A stretch of 64,000 bases of DNA from Cephalotus follicularis (Eukaryota; Streptophyta; Magnoliopsida; Oxalidales; Cephalotaceae). The notes beneath the pieces were generated by a model. It saw nothing but the letters and a program-made list of their open reading frames with translations, searched no databases and was not told the origin of the DNA. The stretch is from the NCBI GenBank assembly GCA_001972305.1, contig BDDD01001454.1, positions 1-64,000 on the forward strand. Direction: 5' to 3'. Below, in pieces: positions 10,785 through 23,359 of the stretch (positions within the stretch are counted from its first letter, which is position 1; each line of letters begins with the position of its first letter). The position numbers and the translations under genes are program-made.

Positions 10785-12283
10785 TCTAACACCCCCGATC
10801 TGAGATCACTAAATAGTCAAAGTGACTTACGAGGATTCGGTGCGCTACAACGGGTAACCTTTAACCATTTAACAATCTCACTTGTTAATAACAACTGTCA
10901 TTGAATTCTTATAACAGCACTAAACTTCACGATTCTATACACCAAGTTCAAAAAAGTATCATACAATTTCCATAACTAGCATATTTTACAACAATCCATC
11001 TTAGTGTTTAGGTTCTACACAGAACATATCATAGCATCATTTTACAGCGGAAAACATTTTCTTGTTACATCATAAAAACAGTTTATACATAGCAAAATCT
11101 CTTCCGAAAACGCTCTACGATTTTCCTTCTAAGCTTGACATTCCATGATCAACTATTTCCTAGAAAAAAATTTAAAACAAAACAAAACATTGAAAATGAT
11201 GAGCTCAAATAGCCCAGTAAGAATTATCATAAAAATTGCATCATCAAACTTCATTTTCTGATTATATTTCAAAAACCAGAATATTTCAGAATCACTAAGG
11301 GGCCTTAAGAAACCCAACTGAACCATTGCTTCACTAGGGACATGTGCACTCCCCGATTACTATCCTTACATCACAAGCATGTCCGAGAGCACTCTACGTT
11401 CTTAAAATTTCCCTCTTTGGATCTCACTATCTAAGAGTTGTTCATCTCAGTTCAAGAAAATTTCATGATTCATTAACACTTTCTCAATACTTTGAGTAAA
11501 CATCAGAAAAACATCACACTAGACGAAATTGCACAGTAAATTCAAAACTGATATTTCATGTAGAAATATTCATTTCAAGAGAAAACTTAAAACAGTAAAG
11601 TTATAGCAGCCATTTCAAATATTTCATAATGGTAAACTTCATAAATTTTTAGTAAGAAACGAAGATGCAATAAATTTTTAGAGTTGCAGGTACTGCATCT
11701 ATGAAGAAACGAGCAGTAATTTCAAACAGAATTTGACATGTAGAAATCGGCGGAATTTCGAAGTACACAAGACATAAATGTTATAGAGGACATATTAAAG
11801 TTTCTATAATAGTTAACCATTTGAAAGTTCATAAACAAATGAGAGAGATACGATTAAAACAAGTTACTGCATAATATCATAAATAATCCTGGAAATAGGT
11901 TTAACACTTTTTAATGAAAGAGTAAGATTCCTTACTTGGAATTATTCTCCTTTTCTCTTCCTGAACCAAACTCAGCAAAAACTAACTAATCTAGATTTCT
12001 TTTCTGGGTATATAGCAGCTGGTGTAACTCTCCCTGAGTCATCAAAACCCTTATCCATATCATGACACCTAGCATTTTTATCCTCCAATTCGTTGCAACC
12101 TAGCATTCTCCCTTCTAATTTTGTTACACTTGTATTGTAATTCCTTAACCTGCTGACACCTTGTCAGGCTTCAAAGGTTATAACTAGTCTAGCTTGACAC
12201 CTGCCCTCAAAATTTTATCCTAACTTAATGACAAAGGGACAAAACTCGGAATTTGGAGTGTTCTGCACAAGCAAAGCGCTGAC
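10785..12283 (-). repeat. 5' LTR of element A, larger piece
   Basis: It aligns with 3857-5355 of the 3' LTR. It ends at the target site CTGAC (12279-12283) where element B was inserted; the LTR resumes after the second CTGAC copy (21080-21084). Confidence 0.92.
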
Positions 12284-13136
12284 TGACACGCCCCATTCCC
12301 GGGCACCCCCGCCGGAGGAAGGCTGTGACAGGTGGAAGGTTTGTCACCTGGATCCCTAACCAAACCCCAACAACAGCGAATGATAACTTTAAGGCCAGGG
12401 CAGGCGTTAAAACACGCTGCCGAGGAGAGCCGCGCTCCGCAGGCCAAACGCACCCAGGGCATAAAATGAGAAATACCCGAGCAGGGAAGAGAAAGAAGGA
12501 AGGGTAAAACCACAAAAGAACCCTTACTTGAACGGTCCCCAAAACTCACCGTTTAACTTAAAAGAAATGCGTACAACACCCACATAGCAAACGCCCCGTT
12601 TAACTAAAGGGAACGCGCACCACACCCACTGCCTAAATGCACTGTTCCACTAAGGGAACATGCCAGTGAATGGAGCCAGGGCAGAGAACGCAACACCACG
12701 TCTTACCTGGGTTCCCGGGAAGAGGATGCCAACAAAACACAACTTAAAACACAGGCCGGGCCTGCGCCCTATCCTAAGACAAGGTAGAAGTGAAAGTATA
12801 CAAAGATATCGATAACAAAGAAAAGTCTGAGGAGACGTCAGAGCTACCAACTCAATGACTGACCTCAAGGAGAGGAGATAAACAACAGTTTATATATCAG
12901 AACATGCCAAGGATCCAAGGATCAAGAAAAGATCAACTCTAAGGATCACCAATTCTCAAGGGGATTACTGGTACAGTATCAAACACAAGCACATTCCACA
13001 CACGCACATGCACAAATGACTCACAGACTTCCATAGCCGGAACCACCTCGGCAGCGTACTTAGCAAACTCCATTCACGTTCTATCAACGCGGTCATGGAC
13101 TACAAGATTGAACACATCCCTCATATACTCAATATA
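12284..13136 (-). repeat. 3' LTR of element B, distal piece
   Basis: The segment 12787-13136 matches 19576-19927 almost base for base (ATACAAAGATATCGATAACA, the TTTATATATCAGAACATGCC block, CCCTCATATACTCAATATA). The first 500 bp (12284-12786), comparatively GC-rich, has no clear counterpart next to the other LTR, so one of the two LTRs is rearranged. Frames at 12220-12549 are in this LTR and are not genes. Confidence 0.8.
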
Positions 13137-13376
13137 TGTAATGACCCGAATTTCAATTAAAGATATCAATTATGGAAAGATGATTGCTATTGTGTAATTG
13201 GCAAATATTTCAAGGGACCCGTAGTATGACCCTACGCTCGGGGGGGTCGGGGGTTCCGCTCCCCGGTGAGCGGACGGGGGGTCCCATTGCCCAGACAGTG
13301 GGCAGAGGCTCAGGGGCAGCGCCCTCGAAAGAAAATTGAAATTGGTTATTGCTTTGGACTGGAAATTCAGGCTTAA

Positions 13377-13600
13377 GCGCCGACTGTTCCAAGTAAAGAG
13401 TCGACGCTTTGGAGGCAACTGACGATGCTCCAAATGTAAGCATCGACGCTTCTAGATCAAGTATGGAGGTTGACCTGGATGAGACTTAAAGCGGAGACGC
13501 TTTGTAGGAAAGCGTCAACGCTTTAGTCGGGATAGAAGTTGGACAACTCATATAGACCCATGACCGAAGACGCTTAGGGATAAAGAGTCGACGCTTTGAC
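13377..13600. repeat. Palindromic GTCGACGC word cluster in C
   Basis: Eight or more copies of the word or half of it, for example AAAGAGTCGACGCTTTG (twice, near 13398 and 13582), GCATCGACGCTTC, AAGCGGAGACGCTTT and AAAGCGTCAACGCTTT, spaced 20-50 bp. Confidence 0.75.
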
Positions 13601-14439
13601 CTATGTCAGGTGCAGAATTCTAGCTTTTTGTCCCATTTCGGAGGATTTAAATGGATTATGGGACACGTGTCGAACAAGGAAATGAAGACTTATGTTTTTC
13701 TGATGGAAAGGGGCAGGTGGCATCATTGGATTGGCTTGAATTATGCACATGGGAAACTAAGGAGACTTGCACCCTAAGTCTTGATGACATATGCAAGAAG
13801 GTAGCTTGGCCTCCAAGTTTCCCTCTCTCTTTATATATGGGTGCATTCTCAGCTGATGAGGGGTTGCTTTCTTCTGAGATTGGAGAGGAGGATGCTTGGG
13901 AGAGAAGAAGAGGAGGAGATGAAAGTGAGGTAAGGAAATCCAATACCCATTTTATCAAAGTTATTCCTCTGTTTTACTTCCAGATTATTCATCAGATCGT
14001 TTTATTCATATCTTGATCATTTCTTGATGAAATTTTGAATGGTTTAATGTTTTGAAAACTACAAGATGTCTACTTTAACTGTTATATTTTATGCTTCTCT
14101 AAATTCTATCGAATTCTTGATGAGAATCCATGTTTCATTCTATTGCTCATGTTCTGTTTTCATATGGAACCAGCCACTTTCAAAATTTCACAACGGATTC
14201 GATTCTCAACCAATTTTTATGATATTGAGCTTTCTGAATTCGTAAAGATGTCTACTTTAATATTTATGGTTTAAGTTTTCTATGAAAGTGTTTATTTCTA
14301 TATGAAATTCAATATTTAGTAATGTTATGCAAAACTGTTTTATGAAAATTTTGAGTTAAATTACTCAAAGTAATGAAAATGCTTTATGGATTGTGAAATG
14401 AAATGAAATGAATGTTTCTACATGAGAAACTAGTTCTAG

Positions 14440-14700
14440 AAATGTTTTACAATGATGTTTTATGAATGCTTTGATCTGATCCCTCAAAGTATTAAGGAAG
14501 ATTTTATGAAATGTTTTATGAATGCATTTGAGTTAAGTATTCAAATGAAGAGAAATGTTTTATGAATGTATTTGAGTTAAGTACTCAATTGAAGAGAAAT
14601 GTTTTATGAATGCATTTGAGTTAATGAATCGAATGAAGAGAAATGTGTTATGAATGCTTTGGGCTGGTCACTCAATGTATTAATAAATGTTTTATGAAAT
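14440..14700 (+). repeat. ~54-bp tandem repeat in solo LTR C
   Basis: Four to five imperfect units carry ATGTTTTATGAATGCATTTG followed by AGTTAAGTACTCAA and GAAGAGAA. Unit length is about 52-56 bp. It lies in the AT-rich middle of the LTR. Confidence 0.7.
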
Positions 14701-15937
14701 GAATTTATGACATGAACAACTACTGGATTACGATCCAGTGAGGATTAATCTAGTAAAGATTAATGAATGAACCACCATTGGATTGCGATCCAAGGGGAAT
14801 GGAGCGAGATGCTCAGTTTTAATGGAGCCGAGCGTGCTCACGGACATGCATGTGATGTAAGGATAGTAATCGGGGAGTGCACAATGCCCCGGTGAAACGG
14901 TGCGAAAGGGTTCATTAGAGGTTCACGACCATTAAGTTTTATGAAATGTTCTATTTCATGAGATATGAACAGAAAAAGGGTTTTAAAGATGTTTTGTTTA
15001 TGAATGTGAAGAAAATGATTTTACTGATATTTTCAAGTATGGCTGTGATACTAGCCAAAAGAAGGTATGATTGGAAAACATTTTTGACTATTTTCAAGTA
15101 TGTCGGTATGATACACCAGAAAATGTATGATTTTAGAAATGTTTTGAATTTTATGAAAGTTATCAGAAAAGAGTATTTTAATAGTGAAATGTTCTGGTTT
15201 TATAAAACTAGAAGATGATTTTCAAAGATATTTTGAAATGTATGATGTTGAAACGTTTTGATATAAATTATCGAAAATAACAGATTTCGATAACGTTTTA
15301 TGACTATGTTTCTTACTGGGCTCTTTAAAACTCACTCCTTTCAATGTCTTGTTTTCAAATAAATCTTCCAGGAAACGTTGATTGTGAAGTTGCGAGCTTT
15401 AGAGGAAATTCACAAAAGAAGTGTAAGGAAAGGAAGTATGATATGCTATGAAGTTATGTTTTAATGTCATGTGTTAATGTTTTCTGCCATGTATCATTTT
15501 ATGTTAAACGATGTATAGATGTTAAAGTGAGGAATCGAATGCTATAGGCTATGATGTTTTTATGTAAGAAGATGATATCAAAAGTTATTGAACATACTTG
15601 AGAGTATGAGAAGTTAATGGTAGAGGAGAGTATATGATTGTTTTATGATGTAATAAGTTTATGTTTTTCCGCTGTGTAAGGTTACATGTTAAGTGATGTA
15701 CAAATGCAAAGGTATTAGAAACGATCATGATAATGAGAATATGATATTTTGAAATTGGTGTTCAAAGATGTACGCATATGTGATCCTGTGAAGTGATAAG
15801 CATAGTGAATATGATATGAAATGGATCGTTAAATGGTTAAATGATTTGATGGTCAAATGTCACACCCATGTAACGTACTGATTTTCGTAGCTCGCTTTGA
15901 GCATAAAGTGGACTCGGGTCGGGGGCGTTACGATATA

Positions 15938-17102
15938 GATACCCACTTCCAGAGCACCGAATGAACATCGGTAGAAGGGCTACGCAAGCACTCCTCCCCT
16001 GGGAATCATACGTTGGCGCGCCTTACCACATGAACCTCGAACGAGGGGCTACGCAAGACCATCCCCGTCGGCAATCACGCTCAGTACTACACTAGGTGAA
16101 CCTCGATCGAGGCGCGACCCCGTCGGTAGTCACATAGCATTAAAATCATTCAAGGGGCCCGTGAATCACCGCTTGACGAAATAACAGAGGAGAACCTCGG
16201 CTCAGAGGTAAGTGTATCACCACTTAGGCCATCTCATGCCGGAAATCTCATACAAGGCCAAGTAACCAGCACCAAGCAACCAGTATCCAAGGACAACAAC
16301 ACATGATATCAAAATAAAGCATGAATACTCAACAAGGGGAAACAACAAGTTCAACCCAGGCAAAGCAGTATTCACATGCAATATCAACAAGATGATAGGA
16401 GAAGAATCCTAGTCAAAGGTAATATCATGGAATGTGTATGGACAACAACTCTCAGTTATCAAATGATAGAAAGAAGAACATCCCACTCACTAGTACAAGA
16501 GCTTTCTCGGCTAGCTTCCTTGCTATGCGGACTCAGTGCCTAGATCTTCCTCTGCAAGACCAACACACAACAACACTTAGCTACCAAGAACAACATCTCT
16601 GAAGCTATGCATGAACCACAAACAACCATGAAAACCAAGGTGAACTCCTCCTCGGCCTCAAGATCATGCCTATACCAACCATGCGACGCACCAAAACAAA
16701 CTGAGGAGAACTCTCAACTGCTAGATGTGGAGATGGGTGAAAGAAAGTTACAACCTCAAACAGCGCTCAAAGCTTCAGAAGAAGGACAAAGAAGAAGATG
16801 AAAGATGAAGGCTCACTCTCCCGAAACACTCCTTCTTTAGACGTGAAAGATGGATAAGACGTCTGCTAAAACCAACAGTCAAACTTCTTAAGCAAGCTTT
16901 GCACATCTCCCAACACCAACCGAAACTCTCTTATAACTTAACCACATACACAAACCAAAGGCAACCATTGGACTTCCATCAAGCCCAAAGCCAACAAACA
17001 CTTACCCAAGAAGGAGAAGGCCAAACCAACACCAAGGAGAAAAAAAAAATTTCCCCGCAGGCCCAAACATCAATTTACCCAAAATTAATGCGGGTCGTTA
17101 CA
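15938..17102 (-). repeat. 3' LTR of element B, proximal piece
   Basis: It aligns with 19928-21079, the other LTR, through the whole length (GATACCCACTTC at one end, TAATGCGGGTCGTTACA at the other). Frames at 16607-16801 and 16899-17117 recur in the other LTR copy (20878-21096) with differences; they are LTR sequence. Confidence 0.92.
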
Positions 17103-17118
17103 ACCTCTCCCCCTTAAG
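17103..17118 (-). other. Polypurine tract of element B
   Basis: On the minus strand AAGGGGGAGAGGT sits right before the LTR start TGTAACGACC. Confidence 0.85.
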
Positions 17119-17129
17119 GAATTTTGTCC

Positions 17130-18560
17130 TCAAAATTCCAGCTCTGGTCCAGGGAACAAGTCCAGGTAACGTTCCCTCATCTGGTCTTCACGTTCACAGG
17201 TAGCCTCTTCTGCTACATGGTTCCTCCACAAGATCTTCACCAAGGGAATAGACTTATTCCGTAAAACTTGTTCTCTTCAGTCTAAGATCTGCTCTGGGGC
17301 TTCCTCGTAAGCCAACACTGGTAGATCCTCTTCGGCCAACACCACTAGCTCAGTCAACACATGGGAAGGATCAACAACGTATTTCCTTAGCACAGACACG
17401 TGAAACACGTCGTGCACCCTGGTCATTCCCTCAGGCAATGGCAGACGATAAGCTACTGGTCTAATCCTTTGCAAAACCTCAAAGGGACCTATGTACCTTG
17501 GGCTAAGCTTCCCACGTTTGCCAAAATGAACAATCTTCGTGTAAGGTGACACCCTAAGGAAAACCTTGTCACCAACAGAGAATTGCAAGTCCTTTTGGTG
17601 CTTGTTTGCGTAGCTCTTCTGCCTACTCTGGGCTACCCACAGAAAATCTCGGATCACTTTCACCTTCTCTGCTGCGTCTCGTACCAACTCTGGTCCAAGC
17701 AACTGGTGCTCTCCCACCTCATTCCAGCACAAAGGAGTTCGGCAACGTCTGCCATACAACTCCTCATAAGGAGCCATACCAATGCTCTCCTGCTGTTGTT
17801 GTAGGCAAACTCAATCAAAGTCAAATGGTCATCCCAGCTTCCCCGGAAATCCATGACACAGGCTCTCAACATATCCTCAAGAATCTGGATAGCACGCTCA
17901 GAATGCCCATCAGTCTGAGGATGGTGCGGCGTACTGAGTCGCAACTCCGCACCCAACGTCCTCTGCAAGCTCCGCTAGAACCTTGATGTGAACCTCGGGT
18001 CCTTATCTGAAACAACGTTGTTGGGGATCCCATGTAACCTGATCACCCCGTCCACATACAACTTAGCTTGCTTGTCCAAACCGAAGTCCTTCCTTATAGG
18101 TATGAAGTGAGCAGACTTGGTCAAACGATCCACTATCACCCAGATAGCGTCATGCTTACTCCTTGTCCGAGGAAAACCAGTGACAAAGTCCATCGATCTG
18201 TTGTCTCATTTCCACAATGGAATAGGAAGCGATCGAAGAAGACCTGAAGGCTTCTGTCGCTCTTCCTTCACCTGCTGGCATGTCAAGCACCTTGCCACAA
18301 ACCTGGAAATCTCATGCTTCATGCCCCGCCACCAAAAACAAAGCCTTAGGTCACAATACATCTTTGTACTCCCAGGATGCATTGACCAAGGAGAACGATG
18401 GGCTTCTTTTAGGATCTCCTGCTTGATCGTCTCAACATGTGGCACACATATCCTCTCTCCAAACATTAGAGCACCATCACCCCTGATGTGGAATTCAGTC
18501 CAAGAACCTTCTCTGACTTGCTTCAACAACTTGGCCAACCACCAGTCCTTCTCTTGCAGT
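17130..18560 (-). pseudogene. Integrase with chromodomain, element B
   Basis: The order on the minus strand is: HHCC domain (EAHRS, SMHP, CLTC) at 18430-18280; core with [22 protein letters not shown] and VSDKDPRFTSRF at 18193-17975; TDGHSERAIQILEDML and LIEFAYNN at 17968-17790; then, in a shifted frame, YGRRCRTPLCWNEVGE, GPFEVLQRIRPVAYRLPLP and HDVFHVSVLRKYV down to 17277. A chromodomain (LWRNHVAEEATCE) follows to a stop at 17130-17132. Stops at about 18560, 18203 and 17974 and one frameshift near 17800 break it, but the three catalytic acidic residues are still readable. It is the best preserved integrase of the window. Confidence 0.9.
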
Positions 18561-18562
18561 GG

Positions 18563-19202
18563 TCAGATCTGCTCTTCCCATACAGACCTTACTTGCAGAG
18601 AAGCCAACACTGCTCCACCATCTTCGGTAGACAGCTCTGCCCTTAAGGACCTCAACTGTTCCAACATAGGCAAGTAAACCAATCGCACGTGAGCCAAGGA
18701 AGCTGAGGACTTCCTGCTCAACGCATCAGCAACCACGTTGGCCTTACCAGGATGATACTCGATAGTACATTCATAATCCTTGATGAGCTCGATCCATCTC
18801 CTCTGCCTCATGTTCAAATGCGGTTGAGAAGACAAATACTTCAAACTCTATGGTCGGTAAAGATCTGGCAGACCTCACCATACAGATAGTGACGCCATAT
18901 CTTCAAAGAAAACACCACCGTAGCCAACTACAAGTCATGTGTAGGGTAACTGAGCTCATGAACCTTCAACTGCCGAGAAGCATAAGCAATCACCTTGCCT
19001 TCTTGCATCAACACACAACCAAGACCATGCAAAGAAGCATCACTGTAAACCACAAAACCAACCCCTGGAGAAGGAAGGGTCAACACCGGAGCTGATGTTA
19101 ACTTATCCTTCAACTTCTGGAAGCTCTTCTCAGAGTCCTCTAACCAAACGAACTTCACATCCTTCCTTGTCAACTTCGACAAAGGAGCTGCTATTGCCGA
19201 GG
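18563..19202 (-). pseudogene. RNase H and reverse transcriptase end, element B
   Basis: The piece begins abruptly at about 19202 within the [16 protein letters not shown] connection. It continues with [19 protein letters not shown] (catalytic Asp kept), [20 protein letters not shown], and [20 protein letters not shown] at 18790-18700. The polymerase part of reverse transcriptase is missing upstream: what follows at higher coordinates is unrelated sequence and then LTR. Confidence 0.88.
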
Positions 19203-19575
19203 AAACAACCCCAACATCCAAGAGTTTACACAAGTTTACCAAGGTTTTACAAAGTATAGATAACAACAAAACTATAAAAAAAACCCCATCAATGTCCCCA
19301 AATGCATGAAGGTGTCCGAGGCCTAGGAGCCATCCTAAGGTGCTGCGTTCGGCGTCTACCTCTCTCTACAAGCAGTCCTTAGTGGATCTCAAGAACACTG
19401 CTGCCCCGCTCCCTCTGCACACAAAACTAAGAGGGATTAGTCCAACTGATTAAAGAGTAAGATCAAAGAGTATCCTGGGCGACCCACTTCCACCGGGGTG
19501 CCAAGAGTCAAGAAGAACGTGCCCTGCCCCAACTGGGCCGAGAACAACCCATCTCCCCTGGTCAACAAAACAAGG
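19203..19575. other. Unassigned 370 bp between B's RNase H and B's 5' LTR
   Basis: It contains neither pol nor a primer binding site and does not match the corresponding start of the other LTR (12284-12786). It is probably the scar of a deletion or recombination that removed gag, protease and most of RT. No gene is seen in it. Confidence 0.5.
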
Positions 19576-21079
19576 CAGCTGTGAAAGTATACAAAGATAT
19601 CGATAACAAAGAAAAGTCCGAGGAGACGTCAGAGCTACCAACTCAATGACTGACCTTAAGGAGAGGAGATAAACAACAATTTATATATCAGAACATGCCA
19701 AGGATCCAAGGATCAACAAAACATCAACTCTAAGGATCAACAATTCTCAAGGGGGACTACTGGTACTGTATCAATCACCAGCACATTCCACACACGCACA
19801 TGCACAAACGACTCACACACTTCCATAGCCGAAACCACCTCGGCAGCATACATAGCAAACTCGGTTGACGTTCTATCAACGCGATCATGGGCTACAGGAT
19901 TGAACACATCCCTCATATACTCAATATAGATACCCACTTCTAGAGCACCGCATGAACATCGGTAAAAGGGCTACCCAAGCACTCCTCCCCCGGCAATCAT
20001 ACTTTAGTGCGCCGTACCACATGAACCTCGAATGAGGGGCTATGCAAGCCCACCCCCATTAGCAATCATGCTCAGCACTACACTAAGTGAATCACATAGC
20101 GTTAAAATCGTTCAAGGGGCCCGCGAATCACCGCTCAGGTCCACCCTTGATGAAATAACAAAGGAGAACCTCGGCTTAGAGGTAAGCGTATCACCACTTA
20201 GACCATCTCATGCCGGCAATCTCATACAAGGCCAAGTAACCAGCATCCAGTAACTAGTATCCAAGGACAACAACACATGATATCAAAATAAAGCATGAAC
20301 ACTCAACAAGAAAGGGGAAACAACAAGTTCAACTCAGGCAAAGCAGTATTCACATGCAATATCAACAAGATGACAGGAGAAGCATCCTAGTCAAAGGTAA
20401 TATCATGAAGGTGTATAGACAACAACTCTCAATTATCAAATGATAGAAAGAAGAACATCCCACTCACTAGTATCAACAGCTTTCTCGACTAGCTTCCTTG
20501 TTGTGCGGACTCCGTGCCTAGATCTTCCTCTGCAAGACCAACACACAACAACGCTTAGCTACCAAGAACAACATCTTTGAAGCTATGCATGAACCACAAA
20601 AAAACCATGAAAACCAAGGAGAACTCCTCCTCGGCCTCAAGATCGTGCATGTACCAACCATGCGACGCACCAAAACAAATTGAGGAGAACTCTCACCTGC
20701 TAGACGTGTAGACGGGTGAAAGAAAATTCCAACCTCAAACAGCGCTCAAAGCTTCAGAAGAAGGACAAAGAAGAAGATGAAAGATGAAAGCTCACTCTCC
20801 CAAAACACTCCTTCTTTAGACGTGAAAGATGGATAAGACGTCTGCCGAAAGCAACAGCCAAACTTCTTAAGCAAGCTTTGCACATCTCCCAACACCAACT
20901 AAACCTCTCTTATAACTTAAGCACATACACAAACCAAAGGCAACCATTGGGCTTCCACCAAGCCCAAAGCCAACAAACACTTACCCAAGAAGGAGAAGCC
21001 CAAACCAACACCAAGGAGAAAAAAAAAATTCCCCTAGGCCCAAACATCAATTTACCCAAAATTAATACGGGTCGTTACA
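19576..21079 (-). repeat. 5' LTR of element B (identified part)
   Basis: It aligns with 12787-13136 joined to 15938-17102 and carries the undisrupted CTCAATATAGATACCC site that shows where C inserted. It ends in the outer LTR terminus at 21079, next to TSD copy CTGAC. Confidence 0.9.
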
Positions 21080-21084
21080 CTGAC

Positions 21085-21360
21085 GCTTTGAGGTAAAGCA
21101 TCGTTGGTTGTATTTTAAGCGTTGGCGCTTTGATTCAAGCGTTGCCGCTCTGGCACTTCACAAATGATACATTGCAATCACAAAGCGCTGCCACTTTACA
21201 TTATACCGTCTGCGCTTTAAACTAAAATGTCAGCGCTTTCTTCTATCCAGTCGACGCTTAACAACACCAATCACACAAAACAAGATGCAAAACAAGATAC
21301 AGAGCAAGAATTCTTCCATAAAAATAATCCAACATTTCATAAAAAAAATTGGTCGTTGCA
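21085..21360 (-). repeat. 5' LTR of element A, outer piece
   Basis: It continues the alignment with the 3' LTR (5356-5631). The minus-strand start is TGCAACGACC, one change from TGTAACGACC of the other LTR. Confidence 0.9.
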
Positions 21361-23346
21361 TGTTTTTCATTGAGTATGTTCTAGCATCCTATAAGAGGAA
21401 AGAGAGAGAGAAATATTATCAGATCATTCCATTTTATGTTATTACCATATTTCTTAGTCTTTTGTAATTATGGCTCCTCCCACTATTTTAATCATATCCC
21501 ACACCTCCTTATGGAATTCGGGAAGCCCCGCTTCCTAGTGGGGCTCAGAATCTATCTCACATATCATGGCCTTAGCGTTTGGCATGACAAACCACAATAG
21601 AAAGATAGGTAGACATAAATGTCAATTTACATTGGGGTCCCACCCTTGAAATGTGAGATCCGATACAACATTTGGCCTCCCGACTCAATATGGTCTCAGC
21701 GTTGGGCATGATAAACAATAAGATCTTTGTATAAGTCAAGACCCACAATCCTCAAATAAATGAACCCATTTTGACACCCACACGGGAGGGTGTCAAAGTG
21801 GCAAAACATAGTTATTTTCTTATAGTGCTCACACATTGAAATTGAATAGAAATATGGAGGACCTCAGCGGAGGCTGTGCTATTCCCAATATACCCACGCC
21901 ATTCAACGAAGGTAGTGGAAGGCCAACGATATGACACCCTTGGGCCCTACCGCTTATGGACTTATTATTGTGTTTGGAGGTATTTAGGTCTCATTAAAAT
22001 TTTAGATTTTACCATAGCATTATTAAGATAAATTTTATCTTCCAAATCCCATTTGAAATGGCTTATCACTGTTGGACGTGTTTGGAAAAATTGGAAAATT
22101 CATCCACCTTATGCACCCTAAAAAATTGCCTGACCTGGGACTCTAACAATTTAGTTATCACATGAGCCAAACGTGACCACTCGGTGTCCTAGGTGATATC
22201 ACTTAATAAGTATGTTATTACAATATTTCACAAAGCATACATGGCCTGCACTTGGTCATGTAATCTTATTAATCATCTCTTCAAGCTCTATTGCATCCCT
22301 TCTCAAAATCACATCACTTGTATTATAAAAGAATAATAATACAATTTATGAGGGAGAAGAGAAATTCTACTATAAGAGTTAAAACATAAGAAAATTAACG
22401 GCGCGCGCTGACAGCTTTATTACAAATATAAAGAACTCCAAGGTAATAAAGAAATTAAATAACATCCACAAAAGAAACCAAAAACTAGGTCTAGTCCCAA
22501 TCCTACCACCGTGCACAAGAAATTCAAATAATATATCATATATATATATATGTATGTATATAAATAAATGAACACGTGACAATTTAATATTTAATGGCTT
22601 GTCGATTTAATTATCAGCCTAAATAAAATGCAACTCCCACTAGATAAATTAAAATATGTAAGTGAATTATATGCATAAGGGAATTAAATCTCTGCTCAAA
22701 CGCCCTGGTATGTACTTGTCCAGTCCATACAGTATTCCTGCCAATAACTCAGTGAAAACTGCTCAAAAACTGCATTGAAAAGCTTACCGAAAGCTTGCAG
22801 GAAAGCTGCTGATAACATGCAGTAATTGTGCTAGAAACTGTCAGCAAGAGTGCAAAAACTGCCAGAATCTTAGCAGAAACTGCCAAAAACTCTGCAGAAT
22901 ATTCCTACACTCAAACTGCCACTAACCAGTCCAACTTATCTGCTTAGGTAACTGCCAGAAAGTCTGCACTAAATAGTGCAGAAAATTTGCACAGAAATTT
23001 CTGCACATAACTAGTTTTCCAGCAGCAATTCCTCACGCTTTAAACATCCGTTTAATAACTTTTGAAGGCCCGTTTGTGATCCTAAATCATACATAAGGAT
23101 GTTAGAATGCTCCTTGCATCATCAACACCCAATGTATCAATCTTTGGATGAACAAAAAATGCATATAATTAGTCATATCCACTAGTTCAATCAATTGGAA
23201 AAATCAATAAGAATTCAACATTCCGATTGACCTAAATTCTCCAATTTCACTTAATGGTTAGGAGCGCCAATTTTCGAGCAAGACAATGGGACATGAATTC
23301 GACCCACTAGATATAAAATTGAGGTCCAATTGAAGCTAATTAGGGA
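21361..23346 (-). other. Copia E leader between PBS and gag
   Basis: This is the stretch from the primer binding site at 23347 down to the gag fragment interrupted by element A. About 2 kb long and largely without reading frame. The region 21480-22300 has no recognisable domain. A short purine/pyrimidine microsatellite (TATATA) lies near 22535. Nothing else is supported. Confidence 0.5.
22730..23030. repeat. Irregular array of AACTGC/GCAGAAA words in E leader
   Basis: About a dozen words such as AACTGCC, CTGCAGAA, AAACTGTCAGC and AGTCTGCAC recur at spacings of 15-35 bp on a background of low complexity. The period is irregular, so it is not a simple satellite. Confidence 0.5.
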
Positions 23347-23357
23347 CTCTGATACCA
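23347..23357 (-). other. Primer binding site of copia E
   Basis: On the minus strand TGGTATCAGAG follows the LTR end by two to five bases. Matches the initiator methionine tRNA type. Confidence 0.75.
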
Positions 23358-23359
23358 CT

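Larger units (their letters stand above)
13137..15932 (+). mobile_element. Solo LTR C (Ty3/gypsy), nested in B's 3' LTR
   Basis: Starts TGTAATGACCCG and ends GGGGGCGTTACG (the last base has drifted from A). It is flanked by ATATA (13132-13136 and 15933-15937), and the uninterrupted B LTR at about 19922 has a single ATATA in the same context. The end TCGTAGCTCGCTTTGAGCAT and the TCGGGGAGTGCACAATGCCC block resemble A's LTR in opposite orientation, so C is a relative of family A with a longer LTR (2796 bp). No coding region is present. The plus frame at 13651-14016 and minus frames at 13170-13443 lie in the LTR and show no domain. Confidence 0.92.
12284..21079 (-). mobile_element. Ty3/gypsy chromovirus B, internally deleted, nested in A's 5' LTR
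   Basis: Flanked by a perfect 5-bp TSD, CTGAC (12279-12283 and 21080-21084). On the minus strand it starts TGTAACGACCCG and ends GGGCGTGTCA. From high to low coordinates: 5' LTR region, then directly the end of reverse transcriptase/RNase H, integrase with chromodomain, polypurine tract, 3' LTR. Primer binding site, gag, protease and most of the reverse transcriptase are missing. The 3' LTR is itself split by solo LTR C. Confidence 0.92.
3857..21360 (-). mobile_element. Ty3/gypsy chromovirus A, full-length frame with nested insertions
   Basis: Element A runs on the minus strand: 5' LTR (21360-21085 and 12283-10785, split by element B), primer binding site, gag, protease, reverse transcriptase, RNase H, integrase with chromodomain, polypurine tract, 3' LTR (5631-3857). 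Once B and one TSD copy are removed, both LTRs are 1775 bp long, which confirms the boundaries. Flanks are GGTTT (3852-3856) and TGTTT (21361-21365), a TSD with one mismatch. The LTRs differ at many positions and all genes are broken, so the insertion is old. The domain order and chromodomain fit the Tekay/Del type of chromovirus. Confidence 0.93.

Noticed and set aside
12220-12549. GC-rich overlapping minus-strand frames of about 105 codons
   Set aside because: They span the A-B junction and the B LTR; no family resemblance.
13651-14016. Plus-strand frame of 121 codons that could be a small protein
   Set aside because: Lies inside solo LTR C with no domain, and an antisense frame of similar length overlaps.
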